Below are positions 40,301-55,300 of a stretch of DNA of 64,000 nt, one piece after another. The stretch is from contig OX387604.1 in NCBI GenBank assembly GCA_947568835.1, positions 10,075,860 to 10,139,859 on the forward strand, given 5' to 3'. Under the pieces are notes generated by a model, which saw nothing but the letters and a program-made list of their open reading frames with translations, did no database searches and was not told the DNA's origin. Both the position numbers and the translations under genes were made by a program. The first letter of the stretch is position 1. Each line of letters opens with the position of its first letter. Source of the DNA: Protonemura montana. Lineage: Eukaryota > Arthropoda > Insecta > Plecoptera > Nemouridae.

Positions 40301-43300
40301 GATTATCCACATATTGCCCATTCGCAGGTCATCTTCGGCTGGAAAATATGACTTGAATTGCTGACGCAGTTTTTTCAAGTGCACCAACACCAACTTGCGC
40401 AATTTCTCGGGACAATATTCCGTACTTTCAATCCTCTGCTCAGTGATCAAGGCATCAAGAAAAGAAAAGGTTTCGAAATTGTCTTTTGTTCGCATTATCC
40501 AAATTTTAAGGTTTTTTTTAAACGCCTCTATCTTGTTTGCCATTTTAAACTGGCTGGACATTGGCCCTTGCAAGCTTAGGTTAAGCTCGTTTAAGAGTGC
40601 AAATAAGTCCCCTAGATATGACAGTTTGCCTAGCCACTCGGTTTCTGAAAGGAGTTCTGCGAGAGGAATTTTTTTTTCCCCTCAAAAAACCTCAAGCTTC
40701 TTTGTGCAATTTGAACAAGCGAGTGAGAACTTTACTACGTGACAGCCAGCGAACTTCCGCGTGCAGGAGACGTGTCGAATGACTGGCCCCCATCTCCTCA
40801 CCCAAAATTGAAAATAATCTTGAACTGAGCACACTTGCTTTCACAAAATTCACTATTTTCACGCACTCGTTCAAAACCTGGTTTAATTCGGTGGTCATTT
40901 TTTTGCCGCTTAACATCTCGCGATGGATGAAACAATGCGTTAGCTGAATGTTTTCCTATTCTACCTGTTTTACTAATGCTTGCACTCCTGAGTGCTTCCC
41001 TATCATTGCTGCTGCCCCATCGGTGCATAATCCTACAACAAATTTCCACTGGAGACATTTGCTTTCAAAATATTCGTTCAAAACACAAAATATCTCACTG
41101 CTGGTCGTGCGATTGGACAACGAGCTAACAAGCAGTAAGTCTTCGTGGATTTCTGTTTCGTGGACGTAGCAAGCATATGCAAGGAGAACTGCCTTATTGG
41201 CCACATCTGTCGATTCGTCCAACTGAATTGCTAACCAGCGCAATTCGAAATTCTTGTGACTAACTGGTCTTTGATGTTACATCAAATGCTGTCAATTCGC
41301 CTCTGAACAGTGTCATTTGACAAAGAGATTTGATTTAATTTAACACAAGCAACGGCACCTAAAATTGCAGAGCATGCATCGATAATGCAAGTTTTAATTA
41401 GTTTTTCCCCAATCGTAAATGGCTTCTTGGATTTGGCGATTCGATACGATAACAAGAAGGAAGCATGTAGAGCCGCTGATGACACGTTTGCAGCTTCATG
41501 TATGACCTTTTGCTGGCTTTTCACATCGCTTTTCTTTCTGTCAAAAAACTCCAATGGCTTGTCTTGGAATTGGGGGTAGTTTGAGTTCGTGTCAAGTTTG
41601 CTATGTTTTGTTTTGGGTTTGGATACTATTTCAGAGTATTCACTTTTAAGTTACTTCACCAAAATCGAAGTAGCCCTTGGTGTCCCTTTGTTGGTGCTCC
41701 CAATGCACTGGATACTCTCAGTAGTGCATGTGGGAAACCGCAGGGGGTCTGTTAGACTAGAAAAGACAAGTAGGTTCTAGGCAAGTACACATTTCATTCT
41801 CAGAACACAAGTAACGCTACCCAATTTGACCAGAATCAAAATAAAATTTGGAGACAAAAAAAAATGTACTTCAGGCTTTTTGGGATGAAACGGTCTTGTT
41901 GGCCACTTAACACGCGACCCAGCTGAAAAGCTGTCGCGAATCACCGATTGCAAACCAATGCTTTAACAGACCATGTGCAGTCCTTGAGATATCTGCGCTA
42001 ATGCAGAAGAAACGCCGGCACCAGCCATGGTTTGTTTCCACAAATCCACTGAAGCAAAACTCTTTCAACATCCAACCACAGCACTGAACCGCTTTGCCGT
42101 GCACAAAGTAACCGCTATGAACTAATCAATCAGAAAGAAATTCTAAACATAGAAATCAAAAATGCAATATAGGGGTATGAGTGCTTACTAACTTTTCTAT
42201 GGTATTTGGTTTAATGAAAGCTATTTATTTATTCTCATACTTAGACGTGGTACATGTTCTTGTACAAATTCTTAGAGTAATAGGATAGTAAATTTCTATT
42301 AAATCATGATTACCGGTTGTATGGTGTCTGGTTAGCGTTACATTAAATTTAATTTAGTAATGCAATGAAATTAGCTAAGTTATTTGAAGTTAGCTACGTT
42401 ATTTACAGGACTAGTCTTTTGGATTGTTCCGTCTTTGGTTTTCTTTCAACCGGCGTCTAAATTCCTTTGCGTTCTTGGGGAAGGGGGACATGACCAGGGC
42501 AGGGAGTTATTCCACAGCCGTATTCCGTCTGCCACCAGGGAGAACTTCCCAACTTCGGTTCTTGGTTGGGTCGTCTGGATCTTCCATGTGTGGTCGTTTC
42601 AGCCAATGTAGGTAGGCTTGCGGAGCATCTCGCCTATCTCCCTCCAGGCCTCCTCGTGGATGCCGGATCGGTATATTGCGGTCACCCTCGAGGTAGCCCT
42701 GCGCTGTTCTAGGCTTTCCCAGTTAAGCGTCTTGATCAACTTGGTCGGGCCCAGGGAGATACCGAAAGAGTTTTCGACATACCGAGCACCTTTACGTTGC
42801 ACGTTATTAAGTTTGTAGGTGTTTGCTGTCGTGTACGGGCTCCGGATGCTAGAACAGTACTCTAGTTGTGGCCTGACTAGGGTTAGAAATGCCAGTTCTT
42901 TGTCGTTTTTGGTTGCGTCTTTTTAGGTTTCTCATCACAAACTGGAGGGTTCTGTTAGCTTTCTTGGTTGTAATGTCAATGTGGTTGTGCCAGTTCAGGT
43001 TTTCTGACAGCCAGACCCCAAGGTACTTAGCGTGTCTGCTGTTTTCGATAGTGTAGCCGTCTAATTGGTAGATAGTGTTAGTTTTGGTTCTTCTGGTACA
43101 GAATGAGACCTTATTGGTCTTGCTTATGTTTATTTTCATTTTGTTATTTGCTACCCACTTGGCAAGTTCATGCAGGTCTTCCTGGATGAGTTCAAAGTCT
43201 TCGGTGCAGTCATCTGCGAACAGTCACGGCTTTGAGTGTGTGATGGATTCCGGGAGGTCGTTCACGAAGATCAGAAAGAGCAGCGGTCCCAGCACACTCC

Positions 43301-46300
43301 CCTGAACTACTCCCGACGTCACTGGGTTGGGGTCGGATATTGTTCCTTCAACTCTCACTTTTTTGCTTCTGTTGTTCAAAAACCTAGAAATCCACGTGAC
43401 AATTTTCTCATTGATGTTTAGCCGGGATACCTTTCCTAAGAGTAGGTCATGGGACACCAAGTCGAAAGCTTTTGCGAGGTCGATAAATGCCGCGTCAACT
43501 TGCTTTTTTTGGCCATCAGCTTCTTGGTTGAGTTCTTGCGTAAGTCCTGCCAGGCTTCGCAGGAGTAGTGGGGCCTGAAGCCGTACTGATTGTTTGACAT
43601 GAATTTATCTTCCTCCAAGTGCTGCCTAATGTGCTTGTCCATTGTCTTCGCCAATATTTTACAGGAGATGCATGTGAGGCTTATTGGCCTGTAGTTGCTT
43701 ACCGAGCTCTTGCTGCCTCCTTTGTGTATAGGAGCAACGATGACCGATAACCAGTCTGTGGGTACAACACTTTCTTTTAACGATTGTGTATAGATTTCTT
43801 TCAGATAGTGTCCTACTCCTGGCCCTGCTGCCTTAAAAAGATCTCCTGTGATTCCGTCTGGTCCTGCGCTGGTTCCAGTCTTGAGGTTGTTTATGTCCCA
43901 GATGGTACCAGCCTGGAGTGTTAGTTATTTTTTTGGGTCGCCTGTTGTTGGTTGCATCGTTTGTTTTCTTGGTAAGAATACTTCCCCGTAGTAGTCGTTG
44001 AGTGCATTTGCTTTGTCAAGATTTGCGGTAAGGATCTTGCCGTTTAGCTTGAGGGCAGGATACGAATTCTTTGAAAATACAAATTCTTCGAAAATAAAAT
44101 TTTTTGGGATCTAATGAATCTGAGACATATTTTCAAGAAGTTGTGAATCTTTTCCCTTAATTTATTGATACTTTTTTTATGTTTGATCCATAATGTCCCA
44201 CTTTCTATTGTTTTTGAAGGATGAGACGATGACCAAGGCCAAGCCGAAGCAAAAGCCAAAGGGCAAAGCCGTTCGTGGATTTGGCCCTAAAGCCAATAGC
44301 TCCGCGTTGAATGAAGCTGATGTCTCATCGGATGACTCCAGCTGGAACTCTGAAGATGATCCTGATCGTCTATGGTGTATCTGCAAGAAACCTCACAATA
44401 ACCGTTTTATGATCTGTTGTGACGTGTGCGAGGAGTGGTTTCATGGACAATGTGTGGGAGTTTCGAAGGCTATGGGTGAGTTTAATTTTCAACTTAGTTT
44501 GTTAATAGCTAAAAAAATATCCATTTTGTAACAACAGAGCAGAGCATGATACAAATTTAGACTTCCCATCAATTACCTTTTTACTTTTCAACTGGCTTTT
44601 CAATAGCCACGGGTTGGACTGATTGAAAGTTACTGATTTTTTTTACTCGATTTAAATAAAATCAACCAATTGATTTTTAGTGCAGGCTTTTACCAAAAAA
44701 TAAATAATATTCATCTCCTTAAATTTAAATAAATATGATTTTTATTTAAAAAATTTACAAACCCTGCATATTACCACCATTTTGTGGGCTAATTATGTTG
44801 TCCGACTGGTACAACCATCCAGTACAACTACCCTTTTGTCTACCTATTTCATTCGAAACGAACTTAACAAAATACAACTTTGACATACATGGGTTAATGG
44901 TTCCTGCTGCAAATTTTGAGCTCAAAATTTATTAGCTCACCACCAAACATTGTGAGTGAACAACAGCAAGTCATTTTGTTTGTTATATTTTGGTGGTTTC
45001 TATCATCAAATCTATTAATTCGCCATTTGATCTTGTACCATCGTCGAATATCGAATTGTGATCATTGAATATGTTTCTGAAAACGAAACGTCGTTGTCGA
45101 AATTTTTGTCTTCGTTGTCGATCTTGCAGTTGCAGATTTTCGAACCTTGCGAGTTGCTATGTTTGGGTACAGATGTAGCTGTAAGAATTGTGCGAATAAT
45201 TCAGCTTCGGTGCAGAAGCGTTTGTTTTTTCGAGTCCCATTAAGAAACAGAGAAAGTATGTTTACAATTTTGGATTGCATTGATTATTTTTTCTGACTGT
45301 TAGTTTAACATTTGATTTTATGACCGGGCAGTACAGCTTTTTAGATTAGTTGAGCGTGCACAGATAAAATAATCTGTATGTTACCCAATTGATGTATATG
45401 GGTTGATCGCTTACTTTTACTGTTATCAAAGTGAAGTCCTTGCAAGGCTGATTTAGATTTGTAAGCAAAGTCATAATCTTTTACTAACATATTTTTAGTG
45501 ACGGAAATGGCGATTTGAAATTACGGTTTCCCAAAGCGAGTACCCGTACCACGCTTAATGGGGTCAGCTAAGTAAGCCCTACCATGAAACCGATACCAAA
45601 TTTAGAAAGATTGTAATTTTGGGTCATTTTTGCACCTTTTTGCATCCCTAACCCGTTTTTCGCACTCCACCCCTAACGAGTTATTTTGTGTTTTGTCGGA
45701 TCGGGCCAACTTACGCCAGCCAGATACCTGACCCCGCGCAGAGTTGCTTGACTTTGGCAATCTTAAGAGAACCGGTACTTCCAGCACGCTAAACAGTTTG
45801 GTGGTCACCCATCCAATACCTGACCCAGCGCCGTTTTGCTTACTTTCGGCGATCTTAAAAGGACGAGTGTTTCCAACATCCCAAACCCTTCGGTTACAAT
45901 CCTTTGCAGCGATGGTCGCGGCAAAAGACTAAGGCTAATAAAATCCACTGAACCAAGCTACGTCAATAATAGTTGCTAGCGTTCATTACTAAGCTACGGA
46001 TATCCTAAACTCATCACAAAAACCTCCGACAAATAATTAACTGGTACGGATGTAATAATTGCAAAATCTGGACAGAAAAAAGACTGCACGATATATTTTT
46101 TATAAAACGAAATTCAAATGCCAAAAATGGGCAAGTAAAACGCAATCTAACAGTGCAATAGTGGCACATATCTGTACATGGAATTCCTTCATGTTTAAGA
46201 GTCATGACGAATTTTAAAATGGTTAGTAATCCCTGTACTATAAACACTCGAGCAAAAGCAAGTGAGCAGGACACGGAGTGTTTAACATTTGCAAGTGTTT

Positions 46301-49300
46301 TATCGATAAGAATCCACAGGAGAAACTAATAGCAAACTGATAGATACAGACTCTCCAGATGGCTGGCGCAACATATTAGAGATTGCCTGGGAAACCCCAT
46401 GGTGCTTGCCATCACAAAGAAATCATCTACAAGCGCTTGATTTTTATCCTGTGTTTGACTCAAGAATGAAATGTTCTGGCCCTCCACTTGCTCAGTTTTC
46501 GTAGTTGATAATATTGCATTCCCCATACCCAATTCAATGCACAAAGGTAGTTGTGCGACCTAACCCAGGATGTAAACAGACTACATCGTCACCCATACCG
46601 AGCAAGAAAAACGAGTTATCCTTTTGTCGCGGTAGGATAAGAAGATCAAACTTGACTCGACCTTGAGGTTACGCCCCCCCTTTTGTTACCAACCTGTGGG
46701 GATGTCATTTTCAGCTAGGATAAATGGCGCCATTTAAAGGAACAAATGCAGTATCACAGTTGAAGATATTTGAATGTCTCCTGCATATGAGACTGTAGGA
46801 ACAGAACCTTTTTATGCAATTTCGACAAACTCGTAAGAAATAAGTCATAATCTAAAGCCATAAAAATTGATAACGTAGAGGTATCTAGTGACAGCTTGCA
46901 ATCTAGCTGCAAACCTATCAACTACAGTTGTTATGTTTGCATATATGCAATGGCTGCCTCCAGTTAGTACAAACATGAAAAACATTTTATGAAAGAGTAA
47001 ATATGTAAATAGTCACTATAAAAACCTTAAAACATTTTTTCTAATGCTTTGAAATAACAGTGACAACAAAATATACATATGTAGTCATTACTTGTCAGTA
47101 AAAAATTTTTGCTGGTTGGTAGCAAAATTTACCTTAGACAATTTCAGTATATGCCATGCTTGTCACGCCACCTTTCTTGGATGTCTGAAATCCGTCATTG
47201 CGATGCTAACGCTCTACAGCTATAGCATACTCTACTTCTAGTAGCAAATTCTTTTGCGTAGAGGGTATCCCATAAGGATAGACCATCTGTATAAATATGT
47301 CTGTGATGAGAATAATTCCTGAACTGACCGAGGGGCTGTTATGTGAAATTTGAACTATGTGTAACTTCCATTTACTGTTTAGGAAAAACTATGGAAGATC
47401 AGGGCAAAGAATGGACGTGCCCAGCCTGTAAGAAGAGAGTGACCGAAAAGATGTCTACAGCAGGACGTTTTTTGGGAAAAGAGGTTGTCCTGAACAAAAA
47501 CCATGCAAATCGGTATTTGGAAAAAAAGCCAGAGGTTAAGGCAGAGAAGCGTCCCTCACGCGATATTTTGAGCGGAGACCAACTGCCCTCTCCTGGATTT
47601 CCAAAAATCCCCAAAATTGAAGAAATCAAGGCTGAGGGCATAGATGTTACTCAAACTGGGCCAAGGTAAAATTAGATACATCTAAAGCATCCGTGTGTGT
47701 TCGTCCATTTACATGTTGTGTAAGAGTTTTTGCCGAGGTTGGCTAATTCTTGGTGCTAGAAAACAAGTGATTAACCATGTAATACCTCACCTAGTCTGCT
47801 GGTGACAGCTGCTCATTTCATGTTTTGTGTTCAATGTCAGAATCGACGGAATTATTGGTTTAAGGTTCCTTCACTTACCTGCTCTGTATCATTACCTAAA
47901 ATAATTAAAAAATGTAAACCAAATTACTTTTTTCTTGGGGTGTATTGGTTTTGTATTATCATTTTTGTTGGACACTGTAATATAAAATATTATGTTTTAT
48001 CAGCAGCCTGACAAGTCCAATGATTGGTGACATGGTTTATAGTGCTTTCTGTCAACTTTTCAGCAAAATTTTCGTTTTCACAAATTAATATCTTCAGTTC
48101 TTGTGTACCTCTCTTGGTACTGCTATTATGGAAGAATACAAAATGCAAAAAAAGGGTTGCCTCAAGAGGGTTGTGGTTATGGATGGGAATTGTTGATTTT
48201 TCAATGTTACTTGGCGTCAAGGAAATTGTGCATATTCTAACACTAGTTAAAAAAATCTAGTAAAATGACGGGCAATTGCATCTCTTTGCAAAAAAATCAC
48301 AGCACCACTTCTGCTCTCTTGATTCTACTCAAGGGCTTTGACCTGCTCCTGTGAGCAAGTACACAGGACCCCAAAATAGTAAATCCAGCGTCGTAAATTT
48401 ATCTTGTTATTTTTATTTAAATCTCCGATGATATAGCTTGCAATAATATATGCAACCCAGAACTTAGGTCTTAATGATTTCATGCGTGCTCACCCCCTAT
48501 TTAGTACATTATTTTATACTAGTTAGTGGTTAACATAATCTGTTGACAGTACACCTATGCCTACGAGTCTCTATAAAACTTTGTTTTGCATCCTAATCCG
48601 AGGTGAAATTTTAAATCAAAATATCTCGTGTAGTTAACATATTTGGCCTCTAAATGAAATTAGCTATAATTTTTATGGCCACTTGAAATGTGAGGAGTCC
48701 TAGTTACAATATTATGTACGGCTAATATTATTTGAAATCTAGATGAATTGCACCTGAAGGATTTGGGATTATTGCTAGCAATATTTGGTCATTCCAATAA
48801 GGCCTTGTGGTTGGTGAAAATAATGGCAATTCGTAAGCCAAATAGTCTGGAGGCCCCACTCTTTTGAATGTCCCCATCTCTTAATCCACATCTCATGAAC
48901 CATAATGTTGCAACAATTGTTTTGCTATGCTGCAATAACTGCATTGCAATAGACTGCAATTACTTTTGGTAAAAACCACTTGGGGCACTTGAAAATCTTG
49001 CCGAGTTAGTCTATTCATACCTGGTGCTTGTGCACTAAGAGTGCTTCTGGCTTTCCCTTAGACACTAGTGAAAGATTGCATTTTTGTGGGAATAGTTTGA
49101 ATCCGTCTGAGTGGGGCCCAAATGCCGACGAACTGAGCTAGAACTTCCACTTTGGCGAAGCCCTGCGTCTCATAGATACCTGAAATCGGAGATGTTTCTC
49201 AAATGGTCTCAATGCAGCCACTCATGCCTTTCTGAGGATACGCTGTCCATCACCATCGTGAAGTGCAAGACCATTGCAGGTTGCATGCCAACAAGGCGAT

Positions 49301-52300
49301 ATTAACTTTGTGGGCATATAAAATAAGAAATGAAATAAAAAACTGCCAGGGAACTAAAGGAAGGACAAAACCTTTCTCTATCCTTTTTTTGGAGAGGCCA
49401 TGCTTCAGGGGCCTCATGCACAAACCGCCACTGTATGGAACCACGTTGTGGACACAGGCAGATATGTATACTTTTTTTCACATTTGTAACAACATAGTCT
49501 ATGTTACTGAAGTTACTTTTTCACAAATTTTAATTTTAAAAGATAAGAACAGTCAGATCACATAACTGTCTTTATAATGTAAGTATTTTTCTTCTTTCTC
49601 TTTTATTTGATAGGTTACATGTTAGCATATGTTACTATCCTAAGATTGGTATGCATTTGTATAAACTTTGCCAATTTGAAAATTCAGAGAATATCAATAA
49701 TTTGTTGAGCTATTTTGCTTTTAATTTTCTGATATCAAATAGTATCATAATTGCCTTTATAATGCAAGTATTTTTCTTCTTTCTCTTTTATTTAATAGGT
49801 TACATGTTAGCATTTGTTACTCTCCTAAGATTGGCATGCCTTTGTATAAACATTGTCAATAGGGATGGTTAAAGAATATCAATATTTTGTTAAGCTATTT
49901 TGCTTTTAATATTCTGATAAAAAATATTTTCATGCTTCCTATAATATGGATGAAATATTTACCAAAAAGTTATTGCGACAGACTTTTTGCAATATTTGGC
50001 CTAGGTATTTTACCACCCAAATCAATTTTTAACTATCAGAGCATAACTAGCATTTGGTTTCAGGCATTTCATAACATATTTTGTAATATATCCTGTTCCA
50101 TTTCAACCATTAACTTTGAAATAGCTGTACATTTAGTTGTCTTCAGAACTCAGGCATTTAAACAATACTTTTGGTCTCACACTATATTCAGTCACCATTC
50201 AATAGACCATTGTTGTAAAGGTGCCATAACACTTTTTGCGAATGATTTGATATTATTGGACAAACATGTTCAGCGAAAGCTTCATGCTTGACCAAGCTCA
50301 TTTTCAAGTCAATATTGGTATAAAACATCTCCTGAATGCCATATTTTCTTCTCATTCATGAAATAATGCTCACTTGAATACCTAGACTTCATGTACTAGG
50401 ATATTTAAGAAGACTGTATTTTCAAATGTTGGTTTTTTAAGAGGCCCAAATATAACCTCCAATAAATGGGTTGCACTTCTTTAAATTGCATATTTGCTCA
50501 GGAATGGTATTTAACATGAAGTGTAAACGTCATAAGTAAGATTTATCATCAGGATTGCAGTTAGTCTTTGTGGTTGCACACTTTTCACTGCAATTTAAAG
50601 TCCAAAATACTTAGCTATCTCCTCTTAAAAAACACATCTAGGTAAGCAAACTTACCATGATTGTGTTATGGTGAATGGTTAGCAACGTTCTTCATAAATT
50701 TGGTGTGATGATAGGGTGAAAATAGGTATCGCATTTCTTAGTGGTTGGCATGAAAGTCGGTGGTGGGTTTCAGGCCAAGCTGTACACCTGCATTGTGTTT
50801 CGGGGATAAGTTTTTCTCCACCTGAGACATGCATAACTTTTTTTTTTGTAACTGTTCTATTAGATTTTAAGCTGGTTAAGTCTAATGTCAAGATGTGTGC
50901 TACTTGGTGTTAAATTTTTGTTTGTTTCTGAAATCAGACCTGGTCAATATTCATAAACAGTTTCTAGAATAATGAGGATGAAGGTCGATTTTACTTGACA
51001 AAAAAATGCCTCGACCAATTTACAATCAGCCCTGAAGAAATTGTGCATTTGTGCGATTATCTTTCATAGGTTGGCTAAGTGGATTTGTAAGGAGAGAAAG
51101 TGTCTAAGTCTACAGTAAATAATTGAATGACATGATTTTGTTTTAGCCACGAAAACGTAACTTCTTGCATTGTGTGCAAAATGCAAGCTCGCAGTAACTC
51201 GATTTTCTGTTCGGACAACTGCATATTGAGTCACGCATCAACTGCAACACCTATTACTAAGGCCGACGCATTGAATAGTGCTGTGTCTAGCAGTACACTC
51301 AAGCCTAACCATCCTGCTAAAATTATAGGTGAGACAAGAATTTCTCCTAAAGGGGATATCCACTCAAAGAATGTGCGGCTGGTGAAAATAGGTAACATTT
51401 TTCTTTATGTTGGCGTAATATTTGTCATAAAGGCTAATTAATTTCTAGTGTGGTTCTAGTAAACTTATATTGTTCCTTTTTTCAGCTTCAATACCGGCAG
51501 CTGGCACCTCTTCACATGCAGTGAAAAAACCGAGTATAACTGCAACAAAAATTTCAACACAATCTATCTCTAGATCTACAGAATCGTTTTACCCAAAAGC
51601 AAAAAGTGCTGTTTTGATCAAACCTAAACAAATAACAGTGACTGCTGTCATATCCAGCAAACAAAATACCAAGAAACGCACAAAAATATCTGGTGTCAGT
51701 GCCCAATCTGATGCAAAGACCAATTCCTCATCGAAATCATTAGGCTTGAAATCAAACAAAGAGAAGCTCATCATTAAGAGAGTGGAAGCAAACAGGCTTT
51801 CAAGCGCTGATGCCAAATCATCAGAGATGCAAAGTCCCGATGCTGAGAAAGGTGGGGGGACTGAACCAATTAGAATAACAGTCAGAGACACTCTGCATGG
51901 TCTGCTACTTGCTCGTCTCCAAGAATGCAACGACGAATTAAAAGACATTCGAGATGAAGTAGTGAAAAAAATTGGTCACGATATTGAAGAAGAACTTTAT
52001 TCATATTTTAAAGAAGCTGGAAGCAAATATAAGTCCAAATATAGAAGTCTTGTATTTAATATTAGGGATCCAAAGAATCTGACATTATTCCGGAAAATTG
52101 CAGACAATTCAGTCACCCCTTATCAACTAGTACGATTAAGCCCTGAAGAATTAGCAAGTCAACAACTTGCCCAGTGGAGGGAACGGGAGTCAAAACACCA
52201 GATTGAAATGATCAAGAAGAATGAGCTAGACCTCTTAGCATTGTCGAAGTCTGTGGTGATGAAATCTCACAAAGGTGAGCACGTCATCGATAGCAGTGAA

Positions 52301-55300
52301 ATACAGAATCAAACTGTTCTTGAGTTTGAAATTGATCACCCAGACAGTTTCACTCAGAGCTCAGTCACTTCAACTGTCTCCGATGGTAGTTCTGAGAGTA
52401 GAGATAAGTCAAAATCAAACTCGGAGAGGAAAGGTTCTTCAAGAAGTTCTTCTAAACATTCGAAAAGCAGGAGTAGAGATAGCAAGAGAGATGATAGAGG
52501 TCGCGATAGAAGTCGTCATAAGAAGAGTAGTCGCCATCGAGATTCCGGTCGAAAAAAATTATCCACTTCGGAAAAAGAGTTGCTGGCTGAAAAGGGAAAA
52601 TCACAAGTACTAGATATCGTTCAAAAGGGCATAGTCAAAGTGATGAGTTCTTTGATTGAAACTAGAAATAAGGTACAAATAGGAGAGGCCACAAGCAAAC
52701 CATTCGAGTATCAGATTAAAGAAGAAGCAATCAAGCTTGAAGACACAAATTCTGACCGGGAGCCTACGTCAACTGTACCAGACGTGAGCAATGAAACTAC
52801 CAGCCCTGAAAAGGGCACTTACATTGCCACCGAGTGGACTGGCTTCATGAGCATGCAAGATGTGGCTAAATTTTCTACTTCAATCCAAGTTATTTCTGGT
52901 GCCCCTTTGACTACATGTAAAGACCTACCACCTAACATAGACATCATAGGCCGAATCGATCCAGATACCGTGTGGCAATATATATCTAAAATGAAACGTT
53001 CCGGTACCAAGGAGATTATAGTCGTTCGTTTGAATGCAGATAACGAGGAAGAATTGATCCGATACACTTTATTATATACTTACTTAAACTCCAGAAATCG
53101 TTTGGGTGTGGTAGGTTCTTTACCAAAGAGTATCAAGGATTTCTATGTGCTACCACTTTCCAGTGAAGATCCACTTCCTCAGGTATTATTGCCCATTGAC
53201 GGACCTGGCTTTGCAGATATGCGTCCTCATCTCTTGCTAGGTGTAATAGTGCGGCCCAAACGAAAGCGGCCGTATTCGTCCAAGGTATCTCGAGTAGACT
53301 CGCTGTTAAGGAGCTACACGCCTCCTCCTTCCGGTTCGACTCCTCCAATGAAGTCTTTGTTTGGTAGTAACCCTGCCTACAAGAACGCCCGAAAAGAATC
53401 GAAGAAAGTGCGAAGTGTGCACGAAAAGAAAAAAGAATTGATTCCTGATGCTGATGACGGTGATGAGCCATACTCTCCTGGTGACTCGGATGCCTCGGAC
53501 TTAGACGATCTCCTTACAGCACCGCAATCGGATCTCAAGAGGAGAATGGACCTGATAAACAAACAAATTGCCGTGCAGAAACAGGAAATTGAGAACATCA
53601 GCTCTGCTTTCGTAGGGGATCCATCACCTGTAAGTGTATGTCAAGTTAGCCCTTATGTAATTCCTTGCTTTACAACTGTCCCCAAGTCTCTCAGTTCCTC
53701 TACTATGTTAGTTCCGTGATTCAAGGTGGTGGAATGTTGCCTTTTATTGAAATTCTTGACAGTATACACCTAGGGACCGAACTAGGGAGGTGGTCTTTTT
53801 TAGCAAGTGCTGCTTGCTCATAATGCACTTATAGTGGGGACCTGCTAGTAACTTGAAAGAATTGATGTTTTCCACGGAATCAAAATCAATTATTCAAACA
53901 TTTTGAGGGTTAACGTTTTTGAGGTTAACGCATTTTTAGTTTGTAATTCAAAACACAATGTCGAACCAATGTATCAAAATTTTGAGAACTAGAATCAGAA
54001 CCATTGTCTTATTTGCTTTAGAACTTGCTGATTTTATCAAAAGGCAAAAAAAATATATATGGAAGCTATTATACAATTTTTGTTTCCCTGCAGTTATGTT
54101 AACCATTTTTCATTGGTTTTTCATTAGATTTTTATTTGACTCAAAACTTAAAAAAACATCGCAGTTATTCAAATATGTACTCGACAGAACACACGCACTA
54201 TTTTTATTGGGTTTTGTTGCACTTCCTTTTTCTTAAACAGCTTTGGCTTCCGTTGGTTGTCGACAATTGTACATGGAACAATATTTCCTCATAGCAATTA
54301 TATTGTGTGCACAATTATTGGCAAACATGGAATTGGCATTGTTGTGTTACATGTGTATTACCAATGGAGCCAGCTCTGCTGCCTTATCCCGTGGTGATGT
54401 CAGGCTAAGCTTGTGCCAGGCACCACAAAAGGTCTTTCTCACCTTAACCTGTTGTCCCTAAAATATAATATTTGCTGTGATTATGCCTAGGACTTCAATT
54501 ACTTTATTCTGAACCCAAGTTGTAGCAAGATTATAGCTCAACTTAATTTTGATGCCAAAATTAGATGGCATCAAACGAGTCATGTAATTTTAAAGTAACG
54601 GTTGACTCATAATTACCTAATACCAGCCCCGCTGAAGCGTTGATCGCTACTAACCATCGATTGATGTGATATAATCGGGGTTGATCGATATAACTGGCCT
54701 TTTTATTCAAAATTATATAAACCCAGCGACTATTCTTATGGGCTCATGTGCCATGTTACTAACCACCATTTGACCACTTAACGTACTTCTATTGCTGGAA
54801 GCACTAGAGATGGTTTGTGTAGGTCATTAGCTTCTAGCTGATAGCATCATTATCATTCATGTATACTCTTTCAGTATCTTTTATTAATACAACTTCTTTA
54901 TTTTGCAGGAGGGTTCCATCCATGACAGTAACGAAGCATACAGCCCTTCAGCATCGTTCACTCCGCCTCATCGAACTTCATTCCCTTTTATGGATGTCGC
55001 CAAACCAGGTGTACTGTCAAATATTCCCACAGATATTTCACTACCTGCAAATATCCAAGAGATTCTTGCTAACATTAAGAAACAAAGCGACACAAAAATA
55101 GACATCAAGATGGATCCGATAGTACAAATTTATGGCTCTAAAAAAGACGACCATAAAGCCAATAAACCCGTGAAAGCCTCGTATACACCTACCACGATCA
55201 AAAGTACAAAGACTGTAGATAGTAAACCACTCACTCCTGTAAAGTCCCGTGACCCTCGAAAACAAGAAGCTCCCAAACCTAGCAGCACACTAAGCAAACT

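Larger units (their letters stand above)
47666..51146. other. Intron 8 of the DIDO1-type gene
   Basis: It contains interspersed repeat copy B (48836-49433) and a tandem duplication (49561-49928). The rest is AT-rich with no coding signal. The 134-codon frame at 49887-50291 looks spurious. Confidence 0.5.

Noticed and set aside
49887..50291. 134-codon plus-strand frame in DIDO1-type intron 8
   Set aside because: It starts within the tandem duplication, has AT-driven composition, and no similarity or splice connection.
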